Assembly: GCF_001043895.1 (NCBI RefSeq)
Contig: NZ_JTHF01000164.1
Span: 1 to 35,722 of the forward strand
DNA: 35,722 nt
Origin: Methylobacterium indicum
GTDB taxonomy: Bacteria; Pseudomonadota; Alphaproteobacteria; Rhizobiales; Beijerinckiaceae
Reading direction: 5' to 3'
The position numbers were made by a program, and so were the translations under genes. Shown piece by piece: positions 8,319 through 17,387 of the stretch. The notes beneath the pieces are model-generated. The model was not told the DNA's origin, searched no databases, and worked only from the letters and a program-made list of their open reading frames with translations. Numbering within the stretch: the first letter of the stretch is position 1; every line of letters starts with the position of its first letter.

Positions 8319-9353
8319 ATGGGTTACAAGGTTGCCGTCGTCGGAGCCACCGGCAATGTGGGCCGCGAGATGCTCGACATCCTGGCCGAGCGCGCCTTCC
8401 CGGCCGATACCGTGGTGGCGCTCGCCTCCCGCCGCAGCCTGGGCCAGGAGGTCTCCTTCGGCGACAAGACCCTGAAGGTCCAGGCCCTCGACCAGTACGA
8501 CTTCTCCGACACCGACATCTGCCTGATGTCGGCCGGCGGCGAGACCTCGAAGGAGTGGTCGCCCCGCATCGGCCAGCAGGGTTGCGTCGTCATCGATAAC
8601 TCGTCGGCCTTCCGCTACGATTCCGACGTGCCGTTGATCGTGCCCGAGGTGAATGCCGACGCGGTGGTGGGTTTCACCAAGAAGAACATCATCGCCAACC
8701 CGAACTGCTCGACCGCGCAGCTCGTCGTGGCCTTGAAGCCCCTGCACGAGGCCGCCACCATCAAGCGCGTCGTCGTCGCGACCTACCAGTCGGTCTCCGG
8801 CGCCGGCAAGGAGGGGATGGACGAGCTGTTCAACCAGACCCGCGCGGTGTTCACCGCCGGCGAGGTCAAGATGCAGAAGTTCACCAAGCGCATCGCCTTC
8901 AACGTCATCCCGCACATCGACGTCTTCATGGAGGACGGCTCCACCAAGGAAGAGTGGAAGATGGTGGCCGAGACGAAGAAGATGCTCGACCCCAAGATCA
9001 AGCTGACGGCGACCTGCGTGCGCGTGCCGGTGTTCATCGGCCACTCGGAGGCGGTGAACGTCGAGTTCGAGCGCCCGCTCTCGGCCGAGGAAGCCACCCA
9101 GATCCTGCGCTCGGCGCCCGGCATCCTGGTCGACGACAAGCGCGAGCCCGGCGGCTACATCACCCCCCACGAGGCCGCGGGCGAGGACGCGACATACATC
9201 TCGCGCATCCGCGAGGACATCACGGTCGAGAACGGCCTGTCGTTCTGGTGCGTGTCGGACAACCTGCGCAAGGGCGCGGCGCTGAACACGGTCCAGATCG
9301 CCGAGGTGCTGATCAACCGCAAGCTGATCTCGCCCAAGCAGAAGGCCGCGTAG
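8319..9353 (+). CDS. asd: Aspartate-semialdehyde dehydrogenase
   Basis: It reduces aspartyl phosphate to aspartate semialdehyde with NADPH, the branch step to Lys/diaminopimelate, Thr and Met. From the ATG at 8319 it has 344 residues. GATGNVG at 9-15 binds the nucleotide, SAFR is at 96-99 and the catalytic Cys is C130 in NPNCSTAQ. The QSVSGAGKEGMDEL segment and the later GHSEAVNVEFE (substrate-binding His) are present. The frame is open much further upstream, but the family begins at MGYKV, and GGAG lies eight bases before this ATG. A terminator follows. Confidence 0.97.
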   Translation: MGYKVAVVGATGNVGREMLDILAERAFPADTVVALASRRSLGQEVSFGDKTLKVQALDQYDFSDTDICLMSAGGETSKEWSPRIGQQGCVVIDNSSAFRYDSDVPLIVPEVNADAVVGFTKKNIIANPNCSTAQLVVALKPLHEAATIKRVVVATYQSVSGAGKEGMDELFNQTRAVFTAGEVKMQKFTKRIAFNVIPHIDVFMEDGSTKEEWKMVAETKKMLDPKIKLTATCVRVPVFIGHSEAVNVEFERPLSAEEATQILRSAPGILVDDKREPGGYITPHEAAGEDATYISRIREDITVENGLSFWCVSDNLRKGAALNTVQIAEVLINRKLISPKQKAA

Positions 9354-9409
9354 GCGCGACCGTCCTGTAGAAGCTGGAACCGATCCCGTATAATCACCCG
9401 AATCATGAC

Positions 9410-9440
9410 CGGCCCGTCTCCCCCGAGGCGGGCCGTCTTT
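9410..9440 (+). terminator. asd terminator
   Basis: An 11 bp stem (9410-9420 with 9425-9435, one G-T pair, CCCC loop) is followed by TCTTT. A TATAAT hexamer at 9389-9394 just upstream lacks a good -35. Confidence 0.65.
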
Positions 9441-9463
9441 CGTCAGACGCGGAGATCCTGCCC

Positions 9464-11005
9464 ATGGCCCCGACCATCCTGTCCGTCCGCGACGACACCC
9501 TGGCGGTATTGGAGCGCCTCGGCGTCCCGGCCTCGGCCTTCGCGGCGGAAGGCGGAGAGGGCGGCCTGCCGGCGCGCTCGCCGATCGACGGCGGCGTGGT
9601 GACGGCGGTCCGCGAGACCACCGCCGCGGAGGCCGAGGCGGCGCTGGCGCAGGCATCGCAAGCCTTCCTCGCCTGGCGCCGGGTGCCGGGCCCGCGCCGG
9701 GGCGAGCTGGTGCGGCTGCTCGCCGAGGAGCTGCGCGCCCACAAGGACGATCTCGGCCGGCTCGTGACGCTCGAGGCGGGAAAGATCCTCTCGGAGGGCC
9801 TCGGCGAGGTCCAGGAGATGATCGACATCTGCGACTTCGCCGTCGGCCTGTCGCGGCAATTGCACGGGCTCACCATCGCCACCGAGCGGCCGGACCATCG
9901 CATGATGGAGGTCTGGCATCCGCTGGGCGTCTGCGGCGTCATCACGGCGTTCAACTTCCCCGTCGCGGTCTGGTCGTGGAACGCGGCGCTGGCGCTGGTC
10001 TGCGGCGATCCGGTGATCTGGAAGCCGTCGGAAAAAACCTCCCTCACCGCGCTCGCCGTCCACGCGCTCGCCACGAAGGCGGTGAAGCGCTTCGGGTCGG
10101 ACGCGCCGGACGGCCTGCTCGGGCTGCTGATCGGCGGCCGGGAGCTCGGCGAGCGGCTGGTCGAGGACGAGCGGGTGGCGCTGGTCTCCGCCACCGGCTC
10201 GACCGCGATGGGCCGGCAGGTCGCCCCGAAGCTCGCCGCGCGCTTTGCCCGGGCGATCCTGGAGCTCGGCGGCAACAACGCCGCCATCGTGGCGCCGTCC
10301 GCCGACCTCGACCTGAGCTTACGCGCCATCGCCTTCGCGGCGATGGGCACCGCCGGCCAGCGCTGCACCACCCTGCGGCGGCTCTTCGTGCACGATTCGG
10401 TCTACGACGCGCTGGTGCCGCGCCTGAAGGCCGCCTACGGCTCGGTGCGGATCGGCGATCCGCGCGACCCTGCCACCCTGATCGGCCCGCTGATCGACGT
10501 TCATGCCGCAGACGGCATGGCCCGCGCCCTCGACGAGGCCCGCGCCATCGGCGGCACGGTGCATGGCGGCGAGCGCCTGCGCGACATCCGCGGCGAGGCG
10601 GCGGCTTATATCCGCCCGGCCCTCGTCGAGATGCCCGAGCAGACCGGCCCGATGCGCCGCGAGACCTTCGCGCCGATCCTGTACGTGACGCGCTACACCG
10701 ACCTGGAGGAGGCGATCGCCGCCCAGAACGCGGTGGCGGCCGGCCTGTCCTCGTCGATCTTTACGAAGGACCTGTCGGAGGCCGAAATCTTCCTGTCGGC
10801 GTCCGGCTCCGATTGCGGCATCGCCAACGTCAATATCGGTCCGTCCGGCGCCGAGATCGGCGGGGCCTTCGGCGGCGAGAAGGAGACCGGCGGCGGCCGC
10901 GAGGCCGGCTCGGATGCCTGGAAGGCCTATATGCGGCGCGCCACCAACACCATCAATTACGGCAAGACCCTGCCGCTGGCGCAGGGCGTGACGTTCGAGG
11001 TGTGA
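9464..11005 (+). CDS. ALDH7-type aldehyde dehydrogenase, probable alpha-aminoadipate semialdehyde / piperideine-6-carboxylate dehydrogenase
   Basis: A cytosolic NAD-dependent aldehyde dehydrogenase of 513 residues. K187 (IWKPSE), E267 (LELGGNN) and catalytic C301 (GQRCTT) are present, with a GSTAMG nucleotide loop at 245-250. The overall wording (NFPVAVWSWN, GIANVNIGPSGAEIGGAFGGEKETGGGREAGSDAWK) is that of the ALDH7 group, which oxidises aminoadipate semialdehyde to aminoadipate in lysine or pipecolate catabolism. In bacteria it is called AmaB or Pcd. It lies beside an M20 amidohydrolase and a peptide transporter; no other lysine catabolic gene is in the window. The family is sure and the substrate likely. 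Confidence 0.88.
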   Translation: MAPTILSVRDDTLAVLERLGVPASAFAAEGGEGGLPARSPIDGGVVTAVRETTAAEAEAALAQASQAFLAWRRVPGPRRGELVRLLAEELRAHKDDLGRLVTLEAGKILSEGLGEVQEMIDICDFAVGLSRQLHGLTIATERPDHRMMEVWHPLGVCGVITAFNFPVAVWSWNAALALVCGDPVIWKPSEKTSLTALAVHALATKAVKRFGSDAPDGLLGLLIGGRELGERLVEDERVALVSATGSTAMGRQVAPKLAARFARAILELGGNNAAIVAPSADLDLSLRAIAFAAMGTAGQRCTTLRRLFVHDSVYDALVPRLKAAYGSVRIGDPRDPATLIGPLIDVHAADGMARALDEARAIGGTVHGGERLRDIRGEAAAYIRPALVEMPEQTGPMRRETFAPILYVTRYTDLEEAIAAQNAVAAGLSSSIFTKDLSEAEIFLSASGSDCGIANVNIGPSGAEIGGAFGGEKETGGGREAGSDAWKAYMRRATNTINYGKTLPLAQGVTFEV

Positions 11006-11011
11006 CGAGAC

Positions 11012-11048
11012 ACGGCCCGGCGCTGCGGCAACGCCGGGCCGTTCCTTC
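11012..11048. terminator. Shared terminator between the convergent ALDH and amidohydrolase genes
   Basis: A perfect 11 bp stem (11012-11022 with 11032-11042) is followed on the plus strand by TCCTTCTC. It sits right between the two stops. Confidence 0.65.
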
Positions 11049-12218
11049 TCACGCCGCCGGCATCGCCCGCTCGATCATCCGGGCGAACAGCGAGACGCCG
11101 TAGGGCGTCGCCTGGTCGTTGAAGTCGTAGGCCGGGTGGTGCAGGCCCGCACCCGGGCCGGTGCCGAGGAAGATGTAGGCGCCGGGCCGGGCGTTCAGCA
11201 TGTAGGAAAAGTCTTCGGCGCCCATCATCGGGGCGACCGCGCGCTCCACCGCGCCCTCGCCCGAGACCTCGGCGGCGATGTCGGCCATGAAGCCGGTGCG
11301 GTTGGCATCGTTGACGGTCACCGGGTAGCCGCGGCCGTAATCGGTGCTCGCGGTGGCGCCGAAGGCAGCGGCGATGCTCGACGCCACCTGGCCGATGCGC
11401 GCCTCGCACAGGTCGCGGACCGATTCCGAGAGCGTGCGCACCGTGCCGTTGAGGATCGCGGTCTCGGGGATCACGTTGAAGGCGTCGCCGGCCTTGACCT
11501 GGGTGATCGAGATCACCGCCGATTCCACCGGATCGACGGTGCGCGAGACGATCGATTGCAGCGCCGTGACGATGTGGGAGGCAACCAGCACCGGATCGAT
11601 GCAGTTGTGGGGCGCCGCCGCGTGGCCGCCCTTGCCGCGCACCGTGATGGTGATCCGGTCGGCCGCCGCCATGATCGCGCCCGGGCGGATGGCGAAATGG
11701 CCCAGGGGCAGGCCCGGCATGTTGTGCAGGCCGTAGACCTCCTGGATGCCGAAGCGCTCCATCAGGCCGTCCTTCAGCATCTCGTCGGCGCCGCCGCCGC
11801 CTTCCTCCGCCGGCTGGAAGATCACCACCGCGGTACCGTCGAAGTTGCGGGTCTCGGCGAGGTACTTGGCGGCGCCGAGCAGCATCGCGGTGTGCCCGTC
11901 ATGGCCGCAGGCGTGCATCTTGCCCGGCACCGTCGAGCGGTGGGCGACGCCGCTCGTCTCCTCGATCGGCAGGGCGTCCATGTCGGCGCGCAAGGCCACC
12001 ACCTTGCCCGAGCCGCCGCTGCGGCCGCGGATGACGCCGACGACGCCGGTCTTGCCCAACCCCGTCACCACCTCGTCGCAGCCGAAGGCCCGCAGCCGTT
12101 CGGCCACCAGGCCGGAGGTGCGGTCGAGCGCGAACAGCAACTCGGGATGCTGGTGGAAGTCGCGGCGCCAGGCCGTGATCTCGTCGGTGAGGGCGGCGAC
12201 GCGGTTGATGACGGGCAT
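11049..12218 (-). CDS. M20D-family amidohydrolase (hippurate hydrolase-like)
   Basis: A metal-dependent amidohydrolase that removes N-acyl groups from amino acids or similar (hippurate, N-acetyl or IAA-amino-acid hydrolases share the fold). From the ATG at 12218 it has 389 residues, the usual length. Metal ligands fit M20D: C104 and H106 in HACGHDGH, E138/E139 in PAEEGGGG, H165 in GLHNMPG, and a late His in GLHHPAYDFND. FHQHPEL is at 21-27. An upstream ATG at 12266 adds 16 unrelated residues and was not used. It diverges from the peptide transporter operon, which suggests hydrolysis of an imported N-acylated compound; the substrate is unknown. Confidence 0.92.
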   Translation of the reverse strand: MPVINRVAALTDEITAWRRDFHQHPELLFALDRTSGLVAERLRAFGCDEVVTGLGKTGVVGVIRGRSGGSGKVVALRADMDALPIEETSGVAHRSTVPGKMHACGHDGHTAMLLGAAKYLAETRNFDGTAVVIFQPAEEGGGGADEMLKDGLMERFGIQEVYGLHNMPGLPLGHFAIRPGAIMAAADRITITVRGKGGHAAAPHNCIDPVLVASHIVTALQSIVSRTVDPVESAVISITQVKAGDAFNVIPETAILNGTVRTLSESVRDLCEARIGQVASSIAAAFGATASTDYGRGYPVTVNDANRTGFMADIAAEVSGEGAVERAVAPMMGAEDFSYMLNARPGAYIFLGTGPGAGLHHPAYDFNDQATPYGVSLFARMIERAMPAA

Positions 12219-12298
12219 GTGACGATACGCTCGTGTGGGGGCGGAAAACGGACGGGCAGGATGCAACAGGCAGAGCGGCGCGCGGTCAACTCCCTCCG

Positions 12299-12314
12299 GC
12301 CGTTCGCGAACGGC
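12299..12314. promoter_or_regulatory. 16 bp perfect palindrome in the divergent amidohydrolase/transporter gap
   Basis: GCCGTTCGCGAACGGC lies between the divergent starts at 12218 and 12511. It is a candidate operator by position and symmetry only. Apart from this I see nothing in 12219-12510. Confidence 0.3.
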
Positions 12315-12510
12315 GCCGGCCCGGCGCCCGGCGCATGACCCCGCCCGGTTGGCCCGGGACTTGTTAGGGCTGCGCGATCGTTCCTGCCCCGTGCACCATC
12401 CGGCGAGAAGGGCCGGGACGATGCATCATTTTTCATCATTCCGGCGTCGCGCGCGGCGCCGGAAGGCTCTAGTAAGAGCCTCAGCGTCCCCCCGCGGAGT
12501 GTGCCCGTCG

Positions 12511-14121
12511 ATGTCGTTCGTGAAGTCCCGTCCGCTGCTGGCCTGCCTGACCGCCGCCACCGCTCTCCTGGCGGTCGCCGGTGCCGCGCCGGCCTCGGCC
12601 GCCAACACCTTCCGGTTCGCCTTCCAGGGCGACCTCAAGTCCCTCGACCCGTACACCCTGAAGGAAACGTTCACGATCGCGGCGCACGGCGCGGTCTACG
12701 AGTCGCTCGTCACCCGCGACAAGGACCTGAAGCTGGTCCCGGGCCTCGCCGAATCCTGGGAGACCCCGGAGCCGACCCGCTACCGCTTCCACCTGCGCAA
12801 GAACGTCAAGTTCCACGACGGCTCGCCCTTCACCGCCGACGACGTGATTTTCTCGGCCGAGCGCGTGCGGGCGCCGGGCTCCAACTTCCAGACCAACGTG
12901 CCGGCGGACGCCACCTTCGTGAAGGTGGACGACCACACCGTCGACATGGTGCTGAAGAACCCCAACCCCATCGCCCTGTACCAGTTCGGCGGCTGGTACA
13001 TCATGTCGAAGACCTGGGCCGAGAAGCACGACGCGCTGAAGCCCACCCCGGTCGCGGCCTCGGCCCCGAGCTACGCGGCGCTCCATGAGAACGGCACCGG
13101 CCCGTTCACCATCACCGAGCACCAGCCCGGCGTGCGCACGGTGTTCAAGAAGTTCGACGGCTATTGGGGCAAGGTCGAGTCGAACCTCGACGAGGCGATC
13201 TTCACCACCATCAGCAACGACGCCACCCGCGTCGCCGCGCTGATCTCGGGCGAGGTCGACTGGGTCGATCCCGTTCCGCTCCAGGACCAGAGCCGGGTGA
13301 GCTCGAGCCCCAACGCCGTGGTGGTGAACGCGCCCGAGCTGCGCACGATCTACCTCGGCATGGACCAGACCAGCGACGAGCTGCGCGGCTCCAACGTCAA
13401 GGGCAAGAACCCGTTCAAGGACGTGCGGGTGCGCGAGGCGTTCTTCCGCGCCATCGACGAGGACGCGATCGTCAAGCGCGTGATGCGCGGCCAGGCGACC
13501 CCGGCCGCCCTGCTCATCGCCCCGCCGCTCTTCCCGCTCGCCGGTGACTTCAAGCGTCCGGCCTACGACCCGGCCAAGGCGAAGGCGCTGCTCGCCGAGG
13601 CCGGCTACCCGAACGGCTTCGAGGTGCCCCTCGACTGCCCGAACGACCGCTACGTCAACGACGAGGCGATCTGCCAGGCCGTGACCTCGATGCTCGCCCG
13701 CGTCGGCGTCAAGGTGAACCTGATCGCCCAGCCCAAGGCGAAGTATTTCGCCAAGATCCTGAAGCCCGCCTTCGACACCTCGTTCTACATGCTGGGATGG
13801 ACGCCGTCGTCGATGGACTCGCACAACATCCTGTACGAGATCGCCGGCTGCCGGACCGACAAGGCCTCGCCGCGCGGCACCACCAACCTCGGGAATTACT
13901 GCAACCCGAAGGTGGATGCGCTGGCCGACAAGATCGAGCGCGAGACCGACCAGGAGGCCCGCAACCTGATGATCAAGCAGGCCTACGAGATCGTCATGAA
14001 CGACTGGGGCTACATCCCGCTGCACCAGCAGGCGCTCGCCTGGGGCGTGTCGAAGAAGGTCAAGCTGGTGCCCCGCGCCGACAACCAGATGATGCTCTAC
14101 TGGGTGTCGAAGGAGCCGTAA
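12511..14121 (+). CDS. Peptide/oligopeptide ABC transporter, solute-binding protein (family 5)
   Basis: A periplasmic receptor of a Dpp/Opp-type importer with 536 residues. The signal peptide runs to about residue 30 (LLAVAGAAPASA-AN). The mature start FRFAFQGDLKSLDPYTL and the blocks LVPGLAESWE, FHLRKNVKFHDGSPFTADDV, GTGPFTI and LLAEAGYPNGFEV are typical of SBP family 5 (DppA/OppA). It is the first gene of an operon with two permeases and two ATPases. A palindromic repeat lies between it and the first permease, which probably keeps it more abundant. The substrate could be di- or oligopeptides or another cationic/N-acyl compound; the neighbouring amidohydrolase is a hint. Confidence 0.94.
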   Translation: MSFVKSRPLLACLTAATALLAVAGAAPASAANTFRFAFQGDLKSLDPYTLKETFTIAAHGAVYESLVTRDKDLKLVPGLAESWETPEPTRYRFHLRKNVKFHDGSPFTADDVIFSAERVRAPGSNFQTNVPADATFVKVDDHTVDMVLKNPNPIALYQFGGWYIMSKTWAEKHDALKPTPVAASAPSYAALHENGTGPFTITEHQPGVRTVFKKFDGYWGKVESNLDEAIFTTISNDATRVAALISGEVDWVDPVPLQDQSRVSSSPNAVVVNAPELRTIYLGMDQTSDELRGSNVKGKNPFKDVRVREAFFRAIDEDAIVKRVMRGQATPAALLIAPPLFPLAGDFKRPAYDPAKAKALLAEAGYPNGFEVPLDCPNDRYVNDEAICQAVTSMLARVGVKVNLIAQPKAKYFAKILKPAFDTSFYMLGWTPSSMDSHNILYEIAGCRTDKASPRGTTNLGNYCNPKVDALADKIERETDQEARNLMIKQAYEIVMNDWGYIPLHQQALAWGVSKKVKLVPRADNQMMLYWVSKEP

Positions 14122-14160
14122 GGCGCTCCTAAATTCGGGCGACCGGGCTGTGCGCATCCC

Positions 14161-14363
14161 CCTCTCCCCGCGGGCGGGGAGAGGGTCGAGCCCCCCTTGT
14201 CGGGGGCGAGACGAGGCGGCAGCCGAGGGTGAGGGGGAGGTGCCGAATGAGGCACGTCCGGGAACACCCCCTCACCCTCGCCCTTCGGGCTCCCTTCGCA
14301 CCCGACGAGGGGTGCGAAGGCCTCTCCCCGCCCGCGGGGAGAGGAGATACCGGCGCTCTTTTT
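14161..14363 (+). repeat. Palindromic repeat element, copy 1, after the peptide-binding protein gene
   Basis: This fills most of the 335 bp gap before the first permease. Its 24 bp arms (14161-14184 and 14321-14344) are exact inverted repeats, and each also folds on itself. Inside is a second inverted pair, GAGGGTGAGGGGG (14225-14237) with its complement at 14267-14279, plus variable hairpins. ACCGGCGCTCTTTTT follows the right arm and is shared with copy 2 (24505-24717). Confidence 0.9.
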
Positions 14364-14456
14364 GTTGACGGACGAGCTGTTGGCCGACCGGCGTCGTGCA
14401 TGTCCTGTTGAAACTCCGAGATTCCTCGGACCACACGAGAACACAAGAACCCCCTC

Positions 14457-15437
14457 ATGCTCGCCTTCATTCTCCGCCGCCTGCTGCAATCCGTCGGGGT
14501 GCTGCTGGCGGTCGGGCTGATCGCCTTCGCGATGTTCCGCTTCGCCGGCGATCCGGTGAACCAGCTCGTGGCACCCGATACGCCCTATGCCGAGCGGCTG
14601 CAGATCCGCCAGAGCCTCGGCCTCGACGATCCGGTGCTGGTGCAGTTCGCCCGCTACGCCGGCAATGCCGTGCGCGGCCAGTTCGGCAACTCGTACCAGT
14701 TCCGCCAGCCGGTCTCGACCTTGCTCGCCGAGCGGATGCCCGCGACCCTCGAACTGGCCTTCTGCGCCACCTTGTTCGCGCTCACCGCCGGCATCCTGAT
14801 GGGGGTCTATTCGGCGCTCCGCCGCGACAGCGTCGGCGCCAAGCTCGTCCAGGCGATCTCGCTGATCGGCGTCTCGCTGCCGACCTTCCTGATCGGCATC
14901 CTGCTCATCTTCCTGTTCTCGGTGACGCTGGGCTGGCTCCCTTCTTATGGCCGCGGCGACACGGTGCGGATTGGCTGGTGGACCACCGGCTTCCTCACCG
15001 CCTCGGGCTGGCGGGCGCTGATCCTGCCCTCGATCACGCTGGGGCTCTTTCAGATGACGCTGATCATGCGCCTCGTCCGGGCCGAGATGCTGGAGGTTTT
15101 GCGCACCGACTACATCCGCTTCGCGCGCGCCCGCGGCCTCACCACCCGGTCGATCCATTTCGGCCACGCCCTGAAGAACACGCTCGTCCCGGTCATCACC
15201 GTGGCGGGTCTCCAGCTCGGCTCGATCATCGCCTTCTCGATCATCACCGAGACGGTCTTCCAGTGGCCCGGCATGGGCCTGCTCTTCGTGCAGGCGGTGC
15301 AGAACGTCGACGTGCCGATCATGGCCGCCTACCTGCTGCTCGTCGCCCTCATCTTCGTGACGATCAACCTCGTGGTCGATCTCCTCTACACCATCGTCGA
15401 TCCGCGCCTGCGCCTCTCGGTGCGGCGGGCGGCCTGA
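14457..15437 (+). CDS. Peptide ABC transporter permease (DppB-type)
   Basis: An inner-membrane permease of 326 residues that forms half of the transport channel. It opens MLAFILRRLLQSVGVLLAVG, the usual first helix of DppB-like proteins, followed by the large external loop (GDPVNQLVAPDTPYAERLQIRQSLGLDDPVLVQF) and about five further helices. The EAA coupling loop is RAEMLEVLRTDYIRFARARGL followed by the H-A-L-K-N-T segment. It overlaps no neighbour: the gap to the next permease is short (about 16 bases), so it is co-transcribed. ATG follows ACCCCCTC with a weak ribosome site. Confidence 0.95.
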   Translation: MLAFILRRLLQSVGVLLAVGLIAFAMFRFAGDPVNQLVAPDTPYAERLQIRQSLGLDDPVLVQFARYAGNAVRGQFGNSYQFRQPVSTLLAERMPATLELAFCATLFALTAGILMGVYSALRRDSVGAKLVQAISLIGVSLPTFLIGILLIFLFSVTLGWLPSYGRGDTVRIGWWTTGFLTASGWRALILPSITLGLFQMTLIMRLVRAEMLEVLRTDYIRFARARGLTTRSIHFGHALKNTLVPVITVAGLQLGSIIAFSIITETVFQWPGMGLLFVQAVQNVDVPIMAAYLLLVALIFVTINLVVDLLYTIVDPRLRLSVRRAA

Positions 15438-15453
15438 GGATTCTTTGAAAGTC

Positions 15454-16398
15454 ATGGCCTCCCCCGCCCTTCCCGCCGCAGCGCCGCCGTCGCGCCTCGC
15501 GCGCTTCCTCGATTCCGACCTGTTCGCCAACTTCAAGCGCTCGAAACTCGCCATCGCGGCCTTCGTCGCCACGGTTTTGTTCGTGGCGCTCGCGCTGCTG
15601 GCCCCCCTCATCTCGCCGCAGAACCCCTACGACCCGGCGCAGCTCGAGCTGATGAACGGGAGCCTGCCGCCGCTCTGGTACGCCGACGGCCAGGCGCCGT
15701 TCCTGATCGGCACCGACGACCAGGGCCGCGACGTGCTCTCGGCGGTGTTTTATGGGATGCGCCTGTCGCTCCTCGTCGGGGTGCTGGGCGTGCTGCTGTC
15801 GGGCTTCATCGGCATCGGCCTCGGCCTCGTCGCCGGCTATGCCGGCGGCTGGGTCGATACGATCATCATGCGCGTCGCCGACGTGCAGCTGACCTTCCCG
15901 GCGATCCTGATCGCGCTCATCGTCGACGGCGTCGCCAAGGCGGTGGCCGGCGGCCACATGGATGCGGAGGCGCAGATCGCGCTCATCGTCGTGGCGATCG
16001 GCCTGTCGTTCTGGGTGCAGTACGCCCGCACCGTGCGCGGCTCGGTGATGGTCGAGAAGAACAAGGACTACGTCCAGGCCGGCCGGCTCATCGGCCTGTC
16101 GGCGCCGGTGATCCTCACCCGCCACATCCTGCCGAACGTCACCGGCCCGGTCTTCGTCATCGCCACCATCAACCTGGCGCTCGCCATCATCACCGAGGCG
16201 ACGCTCTCCTTCCTCGGCACCGGCCTGCCGGAGACGATGCCGTCGCTCGGCACGCTGATCCGCACCGGCAACCGCTTCCTGTTCTCCGGCGAGTGGTGGA
16301 TCGTCGCCTTTCCGGGCCTGGCGCTGGCCGGCCTGGTGCTGGCGATCAACCTGCTCGGCGACTGGCTGCGCGACGCCCTGAACCCCAAGCTGCAATGA
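15454..16398 (+). CDS. Peptide ABC transporter permease (DppC-type)
   Basis: The second channel subunit, 314 residues from the ATG at 15454. An in-frame TTG at 15445 would add three residues and sits closer to the GAGGA site, so the exact start is open. After a cytosolic tail, helix 1 (LAIAAFVATVLFVALALLAPLI) is followed by the DppC signature FLIGTDDQGRDVLSAVFYGMR. The EAA loop is NKDYVQAGRLIGLSAPVIL, then HILPN. The stop overlaps the next start by four bases (ATGA). Confidence 0.94.
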   Translation: MASPALPAAAPPSRLARFLDSDLFANFKRSKLAIAAFVATVLFVALALLAPLISPQNPYDPAQLELMNGSLPPLWYADGQAPFLIGTDDQGRDVLSAVFYGMRLSLLVGVLGVLLSGFIGIGLGLVAGYAGGWVDTIIMRVADVQLTFPAILIALIVDGVAKAVAGGHMDAEAQIALIVVAIGLSFWVQYARTVRGSVMVEKNKDYVQAGRLIGLSAPVILTRHILPNVTGPVFVIATINLALAIITEATLSFLGTGLPETMPSLGTLIRTGNRFLFSGEWWIVAFPGLALAGLVLAINLLGDWLRDALNPKLQ

Positions 16399-17387
16399 CC
16401 GACATGACCCAACCCGTCCTCTCGGTGCGCGACCTGCGGGTCGAGTTCGCCACCCGCCGCGGCGTGCTGACCGCCCTCGACGGCGTCTCCTTCGAGATCA
16501 ACCGCGGCGAGGTGCTCGGCGTCGTCGGCGAGTCCGGCGCCGGCAAGTCGGTGACCGGCTCGGCGGTGATCGGCCTGATCGACCCGCCCGGCCGCATCGC
16601 CGGCGGCGAGATCCGCCTCAACGGCGAGCGCATCGACAACCTCCCCCCGGAGGCGATGCGCAAGGTCCGCGGCAAGCGCATCGGCATGATCTTCCAGGAC
16701 CCGCTGACCAGCCTCAACCCGCTCTACCGGGTCGGCCGGCAGATCGAGGAGACGATCCGCACCCACACCGACCTCTCGGCCAAGGCCGCCCGCCAGCGGG
16801 CGATCGACCTGCTCGCCGAGGTCGGCATCCCGGCGCCGGAGCGGCGCATCGACGGCTTCCCGCACGAATTCTCCGGCGGCATGAGGCAGCGCGTCGTCAT
16901 CGCGCTGGCGCTCGCCGCCGAGCCGGAGCTGATCATCGCCGACGAGCCGACGACGGCGCTGGACGTCTCGGTCCAGGCCCAGATCATCACGCTGCTGAAG
17001 CGCCTCGGACGCGATCACGGCACCGCCGTGATGCTGATCACCCACGACATGGGGGTGATCGCCGAGGCCGCCGATCGCGTCGCGGTGATGTATGCCGGCC
17101 GCGTCGCCGAGATCGGCCCGGTGGCCGCGGTGGTGGGCGATCCGCTCCACCCCTACGCCAAGGGCCTGATGGGGGCGATCCCGTCCCTGTCGCACGAGGC
17201 CGATCGCCTGGCCCAGATTCCCGGCGCGATGCCGCGGCTCTCGGCGATCCCGCCCGGCTGCGCCTTCAACCCGCGCTGCCCGAAGGTGTTTGCCCGCTGC
17301 ACGGTGGACCGGCCCGAGCCCTTGACGGTCGGCTCGCACCGGGTCGCCTGCCACCTCTACGACGCGACCGGACAGGCCGCCGCATGA
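16395..17387 (+). CDS. Peptide ABC transporter ATP-binding protein (DppD-type)
   Basis: A cytosolic ATPase with 330 residues. Walker A GESGAGKS is at 45-52, the signature is FSGGMRQR, Walker B is LIIADEPTTALD, and the switch His is in LITHDMG. The C-terminal PPGCAFNPRCPKVFARC is the oligopeptide-transporter extension, whose cysteines bind an Fe-S cluster in DppD homologs. Both ends overlap its neighbours by ATGA, showing tight translational coupling. Confidence 0.95.
   Translation: MTDMTQPVLSVRDLRVEFATRRGVLTALDGVSFEINRGEVLGVVGESGAGKSVTGSAVIGLIDPPGRIAGGEIRLNGERIDNLPPEAMRKVRGKRIGMIFQDPLTSLNPLYRVGRQIEETIRTHTDLSAKAARQRAIDLLAEVGIPAPERRIDGFPHEFSGGMRQRVVIALALAAEPELIIADEPTTALDVSVQAQIITLLKRLGRDHGTAVMLITHDMGVIAEAADRVAVMYAGRVAEIGPVAAVVGDPLHPYAKGLMGAIPSLSHEADRLAQIPGAMPRLSAIPPGCAFNPRCPKVFARCTVDRPEPLTVGSHRVACHLYDATGQAAA

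Noticed and set aside
9389..9394. TATAAT as the promoter of the ALDH7 gene
   Set aside because: The match is perfect, but the -35 (TGTAGA at 17 bp) is poor and the asd terminator lies between it and the gene.
12481..14157. 558-codon minus frame opposite the peptide-binding protein
   Set aside because: Repetitive Gly/Val/Leu/Arg/His composition typical of an antisense shadow; the plus gene has a signal peptide and family motifs.
14161..14363. CRISPR array or insertion sequence
   Set aside because: Only inverted arms, no regular direct repeats with spacers, and no transposase frame inside.
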